Of a stretch of DNA of 64,000 nt, positions 55,927-64,000 are shown piece by piece; position 1 is the first letter of the stretch, and each line of letters begins with the position of its first letter. The notes below the pieces were generated by a model that did not search any database, had not been told where the DNA came from, and saw nothing but the letters and a program-made list of their open reading frames with translations. The position numbers and the translations under genes were made by a program. Source of the stretch: a bacterium D16-50 (GTDB lineage: Bacteria; Bacillota; Clostridia; Lachnospirales; Lachnospiraceae); the NCBI GenBank assembly GCA_003612485.1, contig RAZA01000002.1, positions 1 to 64,000 of the forward strand, read 5' to 3'.

Positions 55927-56292
55927 ATGGAAAACAATACTGCGAAGGAAATGACAAGGCTGGCAATTGAAGCCTTGGAAGATAAAAAGGCGGAGGATAT
56001 CCACGTGATCGATATCAGCGAAGTTTCTGTGATCGCTGATTATTTTATCATCGCCGGGGGATCAAACAAAAGCCAGATTCAGGCAATGTGCGATAATGTG
56101 CAGGAAAAGCTTGGAAGAGCGGGGTATCCGGAAAAACAGACCGAGGGCTATCAGACGGCAAACTGGATTTTACTTGATTTCGGAGATGTAATCGTACACA
56201 TTTTTGACAAGGAGAACCGGCTGCTATACGACCTAGAGCGTATCTGGCGGGACGGAAAGCAAATAGATGTGAAAGAATTTCAGATGTCCTGA
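55927..56292 (+). CDS. rsfS: Ribosomal silencing factor RsfS
   Basis: The 121-residue protein blocks 50S-30S joining by binding L14 during nutrient stress. It has the RsfS core VIDISEVSVIADYFIIAGGSNKSQI and LDFGDVIVHIFDKENR. It follows yqeK by 1 base. This ends the nadD-yqeK-rsfS block before the terminator at 56309. Confidence 0.94.
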   Translation: MENNTAKEMTRLAIEALEDKKAEDIHVIDISEVSVIADYFIIAGGSNKSQIQAMCDNVQEKLGRAGYPEKQTEGYQTANWILLDFGDVIVHIFDKENRLLYDLERIWRDGKQIDVKEFQMS

Positions 56293-56308
56293 TATATCAT
56301 GTGAAAGA

Positions 56309-56351
56309 GGGAAGCCTTTCTTTCGGAAATCCGAGGAAGGCTTCCCTTTTT
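56309..56351. terminator. Bidirectional terminator between rsfS and the DUF378 gene
   Basis: GGGAAGCCTT (56309-56318) pairs with AGGCTTCCC and adjoining bases near 56338-56346, with further pairing of TTCGG and CCGA inside, followed by TTTTT. It serves rsfS on the plus strand and could also serve the convergent DUF378 gene. Confidence 0.8.
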
Positions 56352-56360
56352 CAAGCTTTC

Positions 56361-56576
56361 TTATTCGACTTCTCTTCTTCTGCCGAGGTGCATATAGAAG
56401 CTTATCAGGTACAGTCCGCAAACGCCCACTACGGCGTATATGATTCTGGAAAGCCACGACATGTCGCCGAATATATAGGCAACCAGGTCAAATCGGAACA
56501 AACCAATCAAAGCCCAGTTTATTGCACCGATAATGGCAATGGTAAGGGCAGTGCCATCCAAAAACTTGTTTCCCAT
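56361..56576 (-). CDS. DUF378 small membrane protein
   Basis: The 71-residue protein has two membrane helices (LTIAIIGAINWALIGLFRF and LSRIIYAVVGVCGLYLISFYM) and fits DUF378, a family of unknown function. It is read on the minus strand downstream of lexA, with a gap of 120 bases that contains TTGACA at 56631-56626 on the minus strand and a poor -10 (GATAGA at 56608-56603) with a 17-base spacer. It may have its own promoter or be cotranscribed with lexA. Confidence 0.82.
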   Translation of the reverse strand: MGNKFLDGTALTIAIIGAINWALIGLFRFDLVAYIFGDMSWLSRIIYAVVGVCGLYLISFYMHLGRRREVE

Positions 56577-56696
56577 ATTTTACCTCTTTTCTGCACGGCT
56601 TTTCTATCCCGGCTGTATTAATATCTGTCAAACAGCCGAATTTATACACATGTCCTTAAAGACTTCCGGCGGCGCCGAAAAGCCGCATATAGAAAA

Positions 56697-57314
56697 TCAG
56701 CGGTAGAAGCGGAAAACCCCGAATACTTTGCCCAATATCTGGCAATCATCTACAATAATGGGATCCATGAAATCATTTTCCGGCTGCAGGCGGATATGGC
56801 CGTCTTCCTTATAAAAAGTCTTTACCGTAGCGGAATCATCGATCAGAGCTACAACCATAGCGCCGTTCTCAGCATTGCTGCATGCATTGACAAATACACG
56901 ATCACCGTCAAATATTCCGACATTTACCATAGAGTCGCCATGGACATTCAGAATGAAGGACTCTCCCTTCGGCACCACATCGGCAGGGACAGGGAAATAC
57001 TCTTCTATGTTTTCTTCGGCAAGAATGGGCAGCCCGGCGGCCACTCTGCCTATGACCGGAAGGCTCACCATTTCCGTTCGCACCATCTGAAATCCGTCAT
57101 CACAGATCTCGATTGCCCGGGGTTTTGTAGGGTCACGTCTAATATAGCCGTTTTTTTCCAAAGTTTCCAAATGAGAATGGACTGAGGAAGTGGACTTCAA
57201 ATGCACGGTCTCGCATATTTCACGCACCGTAGGCGGATATCCTTTCTTCAGAATCTCATCCTTAATATAGTCAAGTATTTCTTGCTGTTTAGCAGTTATT
57301 TTTCCCAAAGCCAT
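56697..57314 (-). CDS. lexA: SOS repressor LexA
   Basis: The 205-residue repressor has a winged helix-turn-helix ([30 protein letters not shown], about 30-58), the A93-G94 self-cleavage site in GRVAAGLP, and the catalytic dyad S128 (HGDSMVN) and K165 (ATVKTF). It is read leftward from a promoter at 57404-57427 amid LexA boxes, so it is autoregulated. A YneA-like gene lies divergent. Confidence 0.96.
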   Translation of the reverse strand: MALGKITAKQQEILDYIKDEILKKGYPPTVREICETVHLKSTSSVHSHLETLEKNGYIRRDPTKPRAIEICDDGFQMVRTEMVSLPVIGRVAAGLPILAEENIEEYFPVPADVVPKGESFILNVHGDSMVNVGIFDGDRVFVNACSNAENGAMVVALIDDSATVKTFYKEDGHIRLQPENDFMDPIIVDDCQILGKVFGVFRFYR

Positions 57315-57398
57315 AACATCCCTCCGATTTTTTGGAGCTCCAAATTTTACCTGAAGCTGTCAAGTGCGCTTTTAATGAGTTCTTATTATCCGAACTTT

Positions 57399-57427
57399 AT
57401 TGTAGCACAAAAACAAGAAAAAAGCAA
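57399..57427 (-). promoter_or_regulatory. lexA promoter
   Basis: On the minus strand TTGCTT (57427-57422) and TACAAT (57404-57399) have a 17-base spacer. A LexA-type box at 57438-57451 lies just upstream of its -35. Confidence 0.6.
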
Positions 57428-57437
57428 ACATATATTC

Positions 57438-57524
57438 CAAAAATATGTTCGCTTTTTGTATTGACAAACATCTGTTCCTATATTATAATGCATTTCAGAA
57501 CGAATGTTCTCGAACGTATGGACG
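57438..57524 (+). promoter_or_regulatory. Cluster of LexA boxes and promoter of the LysM gene
   Basis: A perfect promoter is present: TTGACA 57461-57466, 17 bases, TATAAT 57484-57489. Sites close to the Firmicute box CGAACRNRYGTTYG are CAAAAATATGTTCG (57438-57451), CAAACATCTGTTCC (57465-57478), AGAACGAATGTTCT (57497-57510) and CGAACGTATGGACG (57511-57524). They overlap the spacer and the start region, so LexA would repress both lexA and the LysM gene. The 321-base gap 57315-57635 also has ATATGGAA copies at about 57561-57600. Confidence 0.72.
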
Positions 57525-57635
57525 CCACAAAAAGGGCACCATAGAAAAATACATAAAAGAATATGGAACAATATAGAAGCATATTGAAAGATATGGAAGA
57601 ATATGGAAGACGGCAGCAAAGGAGGGTGTAACGAA

Positions 57636-58067
57636 GTGAGAACATATCAAAGGATTCATGGACTGAACGATAGGAAGCTCAGAAGCCAAAAGATTCATGA
57701 GCTGAACGATGGGGAGCTCAGAAGCTATAGGAGGATGATCCTGCTCCGACGTGCCCGCCGAAGCAAAGCAATGCCGTTTCTGCTTGGCATATGGGCCGCT
57801 CTGTGCCTCCTTCTTGTCTGCCTGCTTTTCGCAAATCCTGTGAGAACCAGTGCCAGCGACGGTTTTAAATACTATACCAGCGTTACTATTGAGGCGGGGG
57901 ATACGCTCTGGAGCCTTGCGGATGATTATATTGACTATGGCCATTATAGAAATAAAGCTGTCTACCTTGCTGAAATAAGAAGCATCAATCATTTAGATGA
58001 GCATTCTATTATCACGCCGGGACAGCTTTTGATCATACCATATTATTCAAATGTTTTTCTAAGATGA
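57636..58067 (+). CDS. YneA-like LysM-domain protein (likely SOS division inhibitor)
   Basis: The 143-residue protein from GTG 57636 has a basic N-terminal part with a 13-residue tandem repeat (IHGLNDRKLRSQK then IHELNDGELRSYR), one membrane helix (about 48-68, MPFLLGIWAALCLLLVCLLFA), and a C-terminal LysM domain (YYTSVTIEAGDTLWSLADDY to IITPGQLLIIPYY). It is divergent from lexA under LexA boxes, the arrangement of yneA in B. subtilis. YneA delays division after DNA damage. AAAGGAGG is 10 bases before the GTG, while the ATG at 57603 lacks it. Confidence 0.78.
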   Translation: MRTYQRIHGLNDRKLRSQKIHELNDGELRSYRRMILLRRARRSKAMPFLLGIWAALCLLLVCLLFANPVRTSASDGFKYYTSVTIEAGDTLWSLADDYIDYGHYRNKAVYLAEIRSINHLDEHSIITPGQLLIIPYYSNVFLR

Positions 58068-58105
58068 AGATTTTCTGCAAGGAGGGTTTTCTGTACCAAG
58101 ACCTT

Positions 58106-59167
58106 TCAGTTTTTTTCCCGAAGACGAACATATTTTGTCGCGCTTCGTCGGCGCTCGTCTTCTTGAGCCGCATAGTGCTTCCGGGTAGTATTGACATCCT
58201 TGTGTCCCAATACATCAGCCACAAGATAGATATCATTGGATTCTCTGTACAATGTAGTGCCGTAGGTGCTGCGCAGCTTATGAGGAGTTATCTTCTTCAA
58301 TGTGGTTACTCTGGAGGCATACTTTTTCACCAGATTCTCCACGGCGCGCACTGACATCCGGCGATTCTGCAAAGATAAAAAGAGCGCATTCTCATTTCCT
58401 TGAACCGGAATGATATGTTCCCGCTCCTCAAGATAGTCAAGCAATGCAGTCTCAACCTCCTCGCCAAAATACACCACAGCCTCATAGCCCCCCTTGCGTC
58501 GCACCTTGATTCCGCATACATCAAAGTTAACGTCCTGCAAGTCCAGACCAACGCACTCGGACACACGAATGCCTGTGCCCAGAAGCAGCGTCAATAGCGC
58601 CACGTCTCTTAGTTTGGTCTTTTTATGGTATTCCAGCTCTTTTGGAGTGAGTTTGGTGCCATCCTCCACCTGATCCAAGAGAATGGCCACCTCATTTGGC
58701 TCCAGCCGTATGATTTCCTTGTCATGCAGCTTTGGAAGAGGCACAAGAGCTGCAGGGTTGTTCTTGATCAGCTCACTCTGATAGAAGTAGTTGTAGAATG
58801 TCCGCAGCGCTGCCAGCTTTCTCGCCTTCCCTCGTTCCGAATTTGATATGTCTTTGCCGTCCTTTTGATACAGAGACATATATTCCAGATATTCTTCGAT
58901 GTCCAGACGTGTCAGTTCGTCCAGCAGAGACAGCGGAAATTCTTTGATTTCCATTTTTGCGCATATTGCGTTCTGTTCGTGAAGATATTCAAAGAAAAGC
59001 CTTATGTCATAGGCATAGGCCAATCGGGTACGGGCGGATGTATACGATTCTATTCCTCTGAAAAACGTCTTGCAGAAGAGTGGCAGCTGATCCAAAACAG
59101 CCCTCATTTTTTGAATATTTTCTTTTATTTGTTCATCATGATAATTATTTTGCTTTATAACGGCCAT
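58106..59167 (-). CDS. Tyrosine recombinase (XerC/XerD-like)
   Basis: The 353-residue recombinase has an N-terminal SAM-like core-binding domain (about 45-145) and a catalytic domain with R201 (TGIRVSECV), K225, H296 and R299 (HKLRS), H322 (LGHKD) and Y332 (KHYAA), all intact. It is a phage-integrase family enzyme that may resolve chromosome dimers or act near LexA. No mobile element border is seen beside it, and a tyrosine recombinase is often found at lexA in Lachnospiraceae, so a housekeeping role is more likely. Its N terminus is longer than XerC. Confidence 0.88.
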   Translation of the reverse strand: MAVIKQNNYHDEQIKENIQKMRAVLDQLPLFCKTFFRGIESYTSARTRLAYAYDIRLFFEYLHEQNAICAKMEIKEFPLSLLDELTRLDIEEYLEYMSLYQKDGKDISNSERGKARKLAALRTFYNYFYQSELIKNNPAALVPLPKLHDKEIIRLEPNEVAILLDQVEDGTKLTPKELEYHKKTKLRDVALLTLLLGTGIRVSECVGLDLQDVNFDVCGIKVRRKGGYEAVVYFGEEVETALLDYLEEREHIIPVQGNENALFLSLQNRRMSVRAVENLVKKYASRVTTLKKITPHKLRSTYGTTLYRESNDIYLVADVLGHKDVNTTRKHYAAQEDERRRSATKYVRLREKN

Positions 59168-59184
59168 TTTGATACCTCCATTCT

Positions 59185-59342
59185 ATGGTTTGGATGTCCT
59201 TTGATTCCTTCATGTCTCCGCCGTTGGTTCGGATGTCCTTCCATTCCTTCATATCTCCGCCGTGTGGTGTGTATGTTCGCCCATTCCTTCATGTCTCCGC
59301 CGTATGGTGTGTATGTTCTCCCCATCCTTTTATACCTCCACT
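59185..59342. repeat. Four tandem 39-40 bp units beyond and in the ttcA-like 3' end
   Basis: Imperfect copies of a 39-base unit with the core TTCCTTCATGTCTCCGCCG start at about 59185, 59224, 59263 and 59303. The last unit and part of the third code for the C-terminal tail of the ttcA-like gene (59289-60029, minus), the rest lies past its stop. In another frame they read as 13-residue repeats, which are not a gene. Confidence 0.7.
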
Positions 59343-60029
59343 TTGAATGGCGGCGAACATTCTTTCCTTTACTCCCGGATTTTCCTGATTCAGTCTCCGC
59401 AGGAGCTCCTTTACATACTCCCGCTTTGTATATCCGTCTGCAGGACAAGGGCTTTTTACCACAGGGACAGCATGCTTGTTCACAAATCCTATTACGTCCG
59501 CCTCATTCATGTAAATAAGAGGACGAATCACTGTAATTTCAGTCCTATCCAAAAAGGTCACCGGAGCGAAGGTATGGAATCGGCCTTCAAAGATCAGGGA
59601 CATGAGCATGGTCTCCACCACATCGTCCTTATGGTGCGCATAGGCCACTTTACCGCAGCCGGCATCTTTCATTGCCTGATTCAAGGCACCCTTTCTCATT
59701 TTTGCACACAGCGAACAAGGATTCGTCTCTTTACGTTCCTGAAAGATAACCTGAGCAATATCCGTTTCTACTACGGTATATTCCAGCTCCAGCTTTCGGC
59801 ACAGAGCCTTTATCTCATTCAGATTCAGGTTCTGGAATCCTAAGTCAACGGTGACGGCGTGTATATCAAAATGTTTCGGATAAAAGCGCCTCAGCCCATG
59901 CAATGCATATAGAAGCGTAAGGCTGTCTTTGCCTCCTGAAATGCCCACGGCAATCCGATCGCCTTCTTCAATCATTCCGTAATCGTCAATGGCCCGCCGC
60001 ACATAGCTCAATACCTGCTGAAGCCTCAT
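59289..60029 (-). CDS. TtcA-like tRNA 2-thiolation protein
   Basis: The 246-residue PP-loop ATPase has SGGKDS at residues 31-36, YAHHKDDVVETMLMSL, and three cysteines C105, C108 and C195 placed like the TtcA iron-sulfur ligands. TtcA makes 2-thiocytidine 32 in tRNA; related Firmicute proteins may have other targets. The C-terminal tail after about residue 230 is made of repeat-derived sequence (GGIKGWGEHTHHTAE), so the ancestral stop was probably nearer the front. It is monocistronic. Confidence 0.85.
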   Translation of the reverse strand: MRLQQVLSYVRRAIDDYGMIEEGDRIAVGISGGKDSLTLLYALHGLRRFYPKHFDIHAVTVDLGFQNLNLNEIKALCRKLELEYTVVETDIAQVIFQERKETNPCSLCAKMRKGALNQAMKDAGCGKVAYAHHKDDVVETMLMSLIFEGRFHTFAPVTFLDRTEITVIRPLIYMNEADVIGFVNKHAVPVVKSPCPADGYTKREYVKELLRRLNQENPGVKERMFAAIQSGGIKGWGEHTHHTAET

Positions 60030-60350
60030 GATTCCTCCTTTTCCGATTTTGACAGAATTGATAAGAATTTGATATGATCTTAAGCAATAATCTCAAGTAT
60101 CTCAAACCCAGCATTATCTCTGTCCTAATATCGTATATTAATATTAACAGTTTTAACAGCGCTTCGGATATGATATCATAACGAATCTGACATCTCTATC
60201 CATTTTAGTATTTTTAGATAATAAATACAATAGCCAATTATATTCTATTTGATTAATGGACATACTGAATACATAGCATGTCTCTCTGCCAAGGATAGAA
60301 GAGCATTGATCTAAGGAGTGGACATACAAATAAAAAATAAGGAGTTTGCC
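60030..60350 (+). other. Intergenic region upstream of rubrerythrin
   Basis: The 321-base A+T-rich gap shows only a candidate -10 TACAAT at 60226-60231, with a weak TTTTAG 17 bases upstream, and a good AAGGAG ribosome site at 60339-60344. No RNA gene, operator or attachment site is recognised. Rubrerythrin is often under PerR, but no clear PerR box is seen. Confidence 0.35.
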
Positions 60351-60953
60351 ATGGTAGAATTTTCAAATAGTGTGACAAAAGATAATCTTATGAGAGCTTT
60401 TGCAGGAGAAAGTCAGGCCCGAAACAGATATACCTTTGCGGCATCTCAGGCGAAGAAGAACGGCCTGCAAGTCATAAGCGCTGTTTTCGCCTTCACCGCG
60501 TCTCAAGAAAAGGAGCATGCTGAAATCTTTTATAAGCATCTGCAGAAAATGGCGGGCAGTACGATTTTAATAGACGGCGGATATCCGGTGGATATTTCAG
60601 ACAATATTGCAGATCTGCTGGATATGGCGCAGCATAATGAATATGAGGAGCATGACTCCGTCTATCAATCCTTTGGAGATGCGGCCAGAAAAGAAGGATT
60701 CGACCAGATAGCAGCTTCATTTTTTCAGATAGCAGCCATAGAAAAAGTACATGGCGACCGCTTTGGAAGGTATGCTAAGCTGATTCGTGAAGGAAAGCTT
60801 TTTGTATCGGATGTAGAAGAGGAGTGGATGTGCCTGAATTGTGGTTTTGTTTTTAAGGGCAAAAAGGCGCCTGAGATATGCCCGGTATGCCATCATGACA
60901 AGGGATATTTTATCCGGTTTGAGCTGGCTCCATATGAAGGACGATTGGTTTGA
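60351..60953 (+). CDS. Rubrerythrin
   Basis: The 200-residue di-iron protein reduces hydrogen peroxide with electrons from a rubredoxin-like domain. N-terminal ferritin-like helices carry the iron-binding Glu and His positions (AGESQARNRY, EKEHAEIFYKH, EKVHGDRF), and the C-terminal rubredoxin part has MCLNCG and CPVCHH. The ATG at 60351 is used because AAGGAGTT lies upstream. It is typical of anaerobes and is a monocistronic oxidative-stress gene here. Confidence 0.95.
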   Translation: MVEFSNSVTKDNLMRAFAGESQARNRYTFAASQAKKNGLQVISAVFAFTASQEKEHAEIFYKHLQKMAGSTILIDGGYPVDISDNIADLLDMAQHNEYEEHDSVYQSFGDAARKEGFDQIAASFFQIAAIEKVHGDRFGRYAKLIREGKLFVSDVEEEWMCLNCGFVFKGKKAPEICPVCHHDKGYFIRFELAPYEGRLV

Positions 60954-60964
60954 TTTTTGTTTGA

Positions 60965-61204
60965 CCTTTATTTCATATTCTGTCTGATCTCTATTTAAGG
61001 AATCCTCGTATTCAGGCAGAAGTCCCTGATCTAAGCCACATGAAAATTACCGCACATATTCTTTTGGACTGTTTGGATCGGGTTCATTGAGTTCGATTTA
61101 CCATGAATCATTTGAATTTCAATGCCGCGGCCGATCTCTTTGTGACCAAGAATCAGGGGTACATTCAATATTTGCAAAAAACAAAAACGCTACTTGTGTT
61201 GTGA
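60965..61204 (+). pseudogene. Possible decayed coding sequence
   Basis: One reading frame stays open for about 80 codons apart from a single stop at 61088-61090. It reads IQAEVPDLSHMKITAHILLD before the stop, and after it MNHLNFNAAADLFVTKNQG continues to 61204. The residues are of coding character, but no family is recognised with confidence. It has no ribosome site and overlaps the promoter at 61194. It may be a remnant of a small inserted gene. Confidence 0.3.
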
Positions 61205-61222
61205 CGATTTTAAGAGTATGAT
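61194..61222 (+). promoter_or_regulatory. Promoter of the AI-2E family transporter gene
   Basis: TTGTGT (61194-61199) and TATGAT (61217-61222) are separated by 17 bases. The gene start at 61434 is about 205 bases downstream, leaving a long leader that shows no recognised RNA fold. Confidence 0.5.
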
Positions 61223-61433
61223 AGTAAGTGCAGGCAGAGTCTCTCAGGGCTTTTCTGTGTATGAATCTGTACGCAAATGAAAACGTAGCTTCAGGGCTGA
61301 CGTCATAGCTTCGTATTAAGCCTTTACAGCAGCTTTCATGGTATTTTTCGCATCAAGTTTCGCATTAAGTTCAAAATTAATGGAAGAAGCTCCGGGAAAG
61401 AAAAGAAGCTCGTCCATTGAGAAAGGCAGATTT

Positions 61434-62885
61434 ATGAAATTCAAGCTCAATAATAAGTATGTCCGCTGGGGAGTTACGGCCTTTTTGGTTTTAGCCGCCG
61501 CAATCACATTCTACTATTTCGTGTTCCACAGTTCAAATATTGTTGCCGGATTCCATACCATCATTGATGTGCTTATGCCCGTGGTGTTCGGGATGGCTAT
61601 CGCCTATTTGCTGACTCCTATTTTGAATTTTCTGGAGGCGAAGCTTTTGATCCCTCTCTTTGATAAACTGAAAATAAAGAAGACTGCAAAGAGAAACTCT
61701 GTCATCAGAGTGGTGGGCATCATGATCACGGTTTTTTTATTTTTGACCATGATCTATATCTTATTTGCCATGCTGATCTCCCAGATTGTCCCAAGTGTAG
61801 AGGGTATTATCAGCAATTTTGACTCTTATACCAACAATGTGATTGCATGGATCAATCAGATATTCAAGGACAATACAGAATTGGGCCAGTATGCCACAAA
61901 AACCATCGACAGCATTTTAGCGGAATTGGAGAAGTGGCTCAAAGACATCATTCCTACCACTGTAGCCCTTATCAAGACCATTTCTGTCAGCGTCATGAAT
62001 GTGTTGAGCGTTCTATGGGATTTTGTGATCGGCTTCATTATTTCTATCTATATGCTTGCCAGCAAGGAGCGTTTTGCAGGGCAGATCAAAAAAGTCATTT
62101 ATGCAGTTTTTGAGCGGGATACGGCGAATATAACCATTCGCAATTTTAGGTTTACCCATAGAACATTCATAGGCTTTCTGGGGGGCAAGGTGATTGACTC
62201 TATTTGCATAGGCATTCTATGCTTCATCGGAACCTCTATCATGGGTACGCCCTATCCTGCATTGGTCAGCGTGATCATTGGTGTAACCAATATCATTCCG
62301 TTTTTTGGACCTTTTTTGGGTGCGATTCCCAGTACGATTCTCATTTTTGTAGTAGATCCCATGCATCCTCTTAACTGCGTATATTTTGTGATTTTCGTGT
62401 TTGTATTGCAGCAATTTGACGGCAATATTCTTGGTCCCAAGATATTGGGAGATTCCACCGGCCTGACGGGCTTTTGGGTTATTTTTGCGATCACCTTGTT
62501 CGGAGGCTTGTATGGGGTGTTGGGAATGATCGTGGGAGTGCCCATATTTGCAGTAATCTATGCAGCCGTCAAAGCTATCGTGAACACTATGTTGGAAAAA
62601 AAGAAAATGCCCAAGGGTTCAGAAGAATATGAAGATATAGAGTATGTAGACGAAGATGGATTTCACCAACTTCCTAAAGATACGGGAAGCAAAAAGGGAA
62701 ATAAACAGCGGAAGAGCCATCTTCAGGAAGGATTCCATTGGAAATGGAGCGGAATCAAGGCTCTCAACTTAGGAAAGAAAGCATCCGAAGGCACAGATTT
62801 AGAGGAAGATGCCAACGAAAGCGAGGATGCTGATTCCCAAAACGAAAATAATCCTTTAAATGAAAAGTCCGATAGCAATAATTAG
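61434..62885 (+). CDS. AI-2E/PerM family permease
   Basis: The 483-residue membrane protein belongs to the AI-2E transporter family (PF01594), whose members move diverse small molecules or ions, not only autoinducer-2. Hydrophobic segments are spaced through residues 12-375 with family marks PVVFGMAIAYLLTPILNF, GFLGGKVIDSICIGILC, PFFGPFLGAIPS and LGPKILGDSTGL. The C-terminal 95 residues are charged, with a run of acidic and Asn residues at the end. The ATG at 61434 is favoured by the adjacent GAAAGGCAG; the frame is open from 61338. Confidence 0.88.
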   Translation: MKFKLNNKYVRWGVTAFLVLAAAITFYYFVFHSSNIVAGFHTIIDVLMPVVFGMAIAYLLTPILNFLEAKLLIPLFDKLKIKKTAKRNSVIRVVGIMITVFLFLTMIYILFAMLISQIVPSVEGIISNFDSYTNNVIAWINQIFKDNTELGQYATKTIDSILAELEKWLKDIIPTTVALIKTISVSVMNVLSVLWDFVIGFIISIYMLASKERFAGQIKKVIYAVFERDTANITIRNFRFTHRTFIGFLGGKVIDSICIGILCFIGTSIMGTPYPALVSVIIGVTNIIPFFGPFLGAIPSTILIFVVDPMHPLNCVYFVIFVFVLQQFDGNILGPKILGDSTGLTGFWVIFAITLFGGLYGVLGMIVGVPIFAVIYAAVKAIVNTMLEKKKMPKGSEEYEDIEYVDEDGFHQLPKDTGSKKGNKQRKSHLQEGFHWKWSGIKALNLGKKASEGTDLEEDANESEDADSQNENNPLNEKSDSNN

Positions 62886-62930
62886 ATAGACAATAGGTAG
62901 TCAATACATACCGGCAGGGGGAAGCAAGAA

Positions 62931-63401
62931 ATGCGATTTATTGTACAAAGGGTGAGAGAAGCCAGCGTGGCTGTTGATGAAGAGGTAATCGGGAAAATTG
63001 AGGCAGGTTTTCTGGTGTTTGTCGGAATCAGTGCTTCCGATACCATGGACAAAAGACGTTCTTTAGAGATCTCGGATAAAATGGTAAAGAAACTGGTTGG
63101 CCTTCGTATTTTCAGAGATGAGAGCGGAAAGACCAATTTGGATCTGAAATCAGTGAATGGTGGAATTCTGCTCATATCCCAATTCACCCTTTATGCGGAC
63201 TGCCGCAAGGGAAATAGGCCTTCTTTCACAAATGCCGCTGCTCCGGAAGCTGCTAATGAGCTATACAGATATATCGTGGACAAATGCAGGCAGGAGATTG
63301 GGGCAGTGGAAGAGGGGAGTTTCGGAGCGGACATGAAGGTTTCACTGGTGAATGACGGACCGTTTACAGTGATTTTGGATTCTGATGAAATCTGCCAGTA
63401 A
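62931..63401 (+). CDS. dtd: D-aminoacyl-tRNA deacylase
   Basis: The 156-residue enzyme removes D-amino acids and glycine mischarged on tRNA. Marks are [31 protein letters not shown] and the NDGPFTVIL region, the site of the cis-Gly-Pro loop (family GP motif). It follows the permease by 45 bases with no clear terminator. Confidence 0.95.
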   Translation: MRFIVQRVREASVAVDEEVIGKIEAGFLVFVGISASDTMDKRRSLEISDKMVKKLVGLRIFRDESGKTNLDLKSVNGGILLISQFTLYADCRKGNRPSFTNAAAPEAANELYRYIVDKCRQEIGAVEEGSFGADMKVSLVNDGPFTVILDSDEICQ

Positions 63402-63475
63402 GAGAGTGTTGTTATATATTGGTACACAAGGGGGAGTTCAAACCATTATTTACTTTATAATAAGGAGGGTATGAT

Positions 63476-64000
63476 ATGATGAATTGGCCGATTATGACAA
63501 TTCGCATAGGGGCGATGGAGATGTCGGTACTGGCTGTGGTGGTTGCTGTAGCGTTAGTGTTTCTGCTTCTGATTTTCTTGACGGGGTATGTGAAGGCGTC
63601 CCCTGACACGGCGATGATTATTTCCGGTCTTAGGAAGAATCCGAAGGTGCTGATCGGTAAAGCAGGAATCAAGATTCCTTTTCTCGAGAGGAAGGATGAG
63701 CTGAACCTGCAGCTGATTCCCATTGACGTGAAAACATCCAACGCTGTTCCGACAGCTGACTACATAAATATCAACGTAGATGCAACTGTGAACGTAAAGA
63801 TCAGCGACAATGAAGAAAGACTGAAGCTGGCTGCCCAGAATTTTCTAAACAAAAATGCCGAATACATCGGCCGTGTAGCCAGAGAGGTTCTGGAGGGCAA
63901 TGTTCGTGAGATAGTGGGCAAGATGGCCCTTGAGGAGATGGTATCCGACCGCCAGAAGTTCGCCATGCTGGTAAAGGAAAACGCCGAACCGGATCTTGCA
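63476..64000 (+). CDS. Flotillin-like protein, 5' part
   Basis: The first 175 codons of a flotillin/SPFH-domain protein (YuaG/FloT type) run off the window end. A short N-terminal segment is followed by a membrane helix (about 16-40, SVLAVVVAVALVFLLLIFLTGY), then the SPFH domain (SGLRKNPKVLIGKAGIKIPFLERKDELNLQLIPIDVKT, VDATVNVKIS). Two ATG codons at 63476 and 63479 follow AAGGAGGG. The C-terminal coiled-coil part is not in the window. Flotillins organise membrane microdomains. Confidence 0.9.
   Translation, partial: MMNWPIMTIRIGAMEMSVLAVVVAVALVFLLLIFLTGYVKASPDTAMIISGLRKNPKVLIGKAGIKIPFLERKDELNLQLIPIDVKTSNAVPTADYININVDATVNVKISDNEERLKLAAQNFLNKNAEYIGRVAREVLEGNVREIVGKMALEEMVSDRQKFAMLVKENAEPDLA

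Noticed and set aside
58106-59167. Tyrosine recombinase as the marker of a second mobile element
   Set aside because: No element cargo, no split gene and no attachment repeat was seen; its place next to lexA fits a housekeeping role.
59155-59448. A 97-codon open frame on the minus strand with 13-residue repeats
   Set aside because: It is produced by the 39-base DNA repeats and lies over the TtcA-like gene end in another frame; it has no ribosome site or family features.

Overview
The window looks like a chromosomal segment of an endospore-forming, anaerobic Lachnospiraceae-type Firmicute (Clostridia). The evidence is the conserved order mutS-mutL-miaA, radC-mreBCD-PBP2-minCDE-rodA-mgsA, sepF-aroB-lspA and rplU-prp-rpmA-obgE, the LexA/LysM divergon, the strong AGGAGG ribosome sites, TTGACA/TATAAT promoters, a cotJC (spore coat) remnant and a rubrerythrin. 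No rRNA, tRNA or CRISPR array was seen.

Region 1 (1 to about 3724) is the right end of an integrated mobile element. It carries an ECF sigma factor with a plausible autoregulatory promoter, a DUF2461 protein, a small ORF and a large serine recombinase. The recombinase stop lies about 40 bases before the 3' part of the spore-coat gene cotJC, so the element appears to split cotJC. Region 2 (4.1-12.9 kb) has a FAD-dependent oxidoreductase and two divergent two-component systems. One includes an ABC-2 type transporter whose promoter carries 11-bp direct repeats typical of an OmpR-family operator. The other is linked to an unrecognised membrane protein. Region 3 (13-17.2 kb) holds an AGCS symporter, peptidase T and MiaB.

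Region 4 (17.3-26.8 kb) is the most unusual part. A consensus promoter drives a 23-residue leader peptide with a self-complementary ribosome site and an intrinsic terminator. Downstream lie two half-ABC exporters, each with a soluble N-terminal domain and a zinc ribbon, flanking a DUF1854 protein. A second, conventional pair of ABC exporter halves follows.

Region 5 (27-56.3 kb) is ordered housekeeping: mismatch repair, tRNA modification, cell shape (MreBCD, PBP2, RodA), division-site selection (MinCDE, SepF), peptidoglycan trimming, shikimate synthesis, lipoprotein maturation, ribosomal proteins L21 and L27 with the Prp protease that matures L27, ObgE, NadD, YqeK and RsfS. Region 6 (56.3-64 kb) has a DUF378 protein, LexA divergent from a YneA-like LysM protein with a cluster of SOS boxes, a tyrosine recombinase, a TtcA-like thiolase, a rubrerythrin, an AI-2E family permease, D-aminoacyl-tRNA deacylase and the start of a flotillin that runs off the window end.

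Functions are inferred by reading the proteins. No database search was run.
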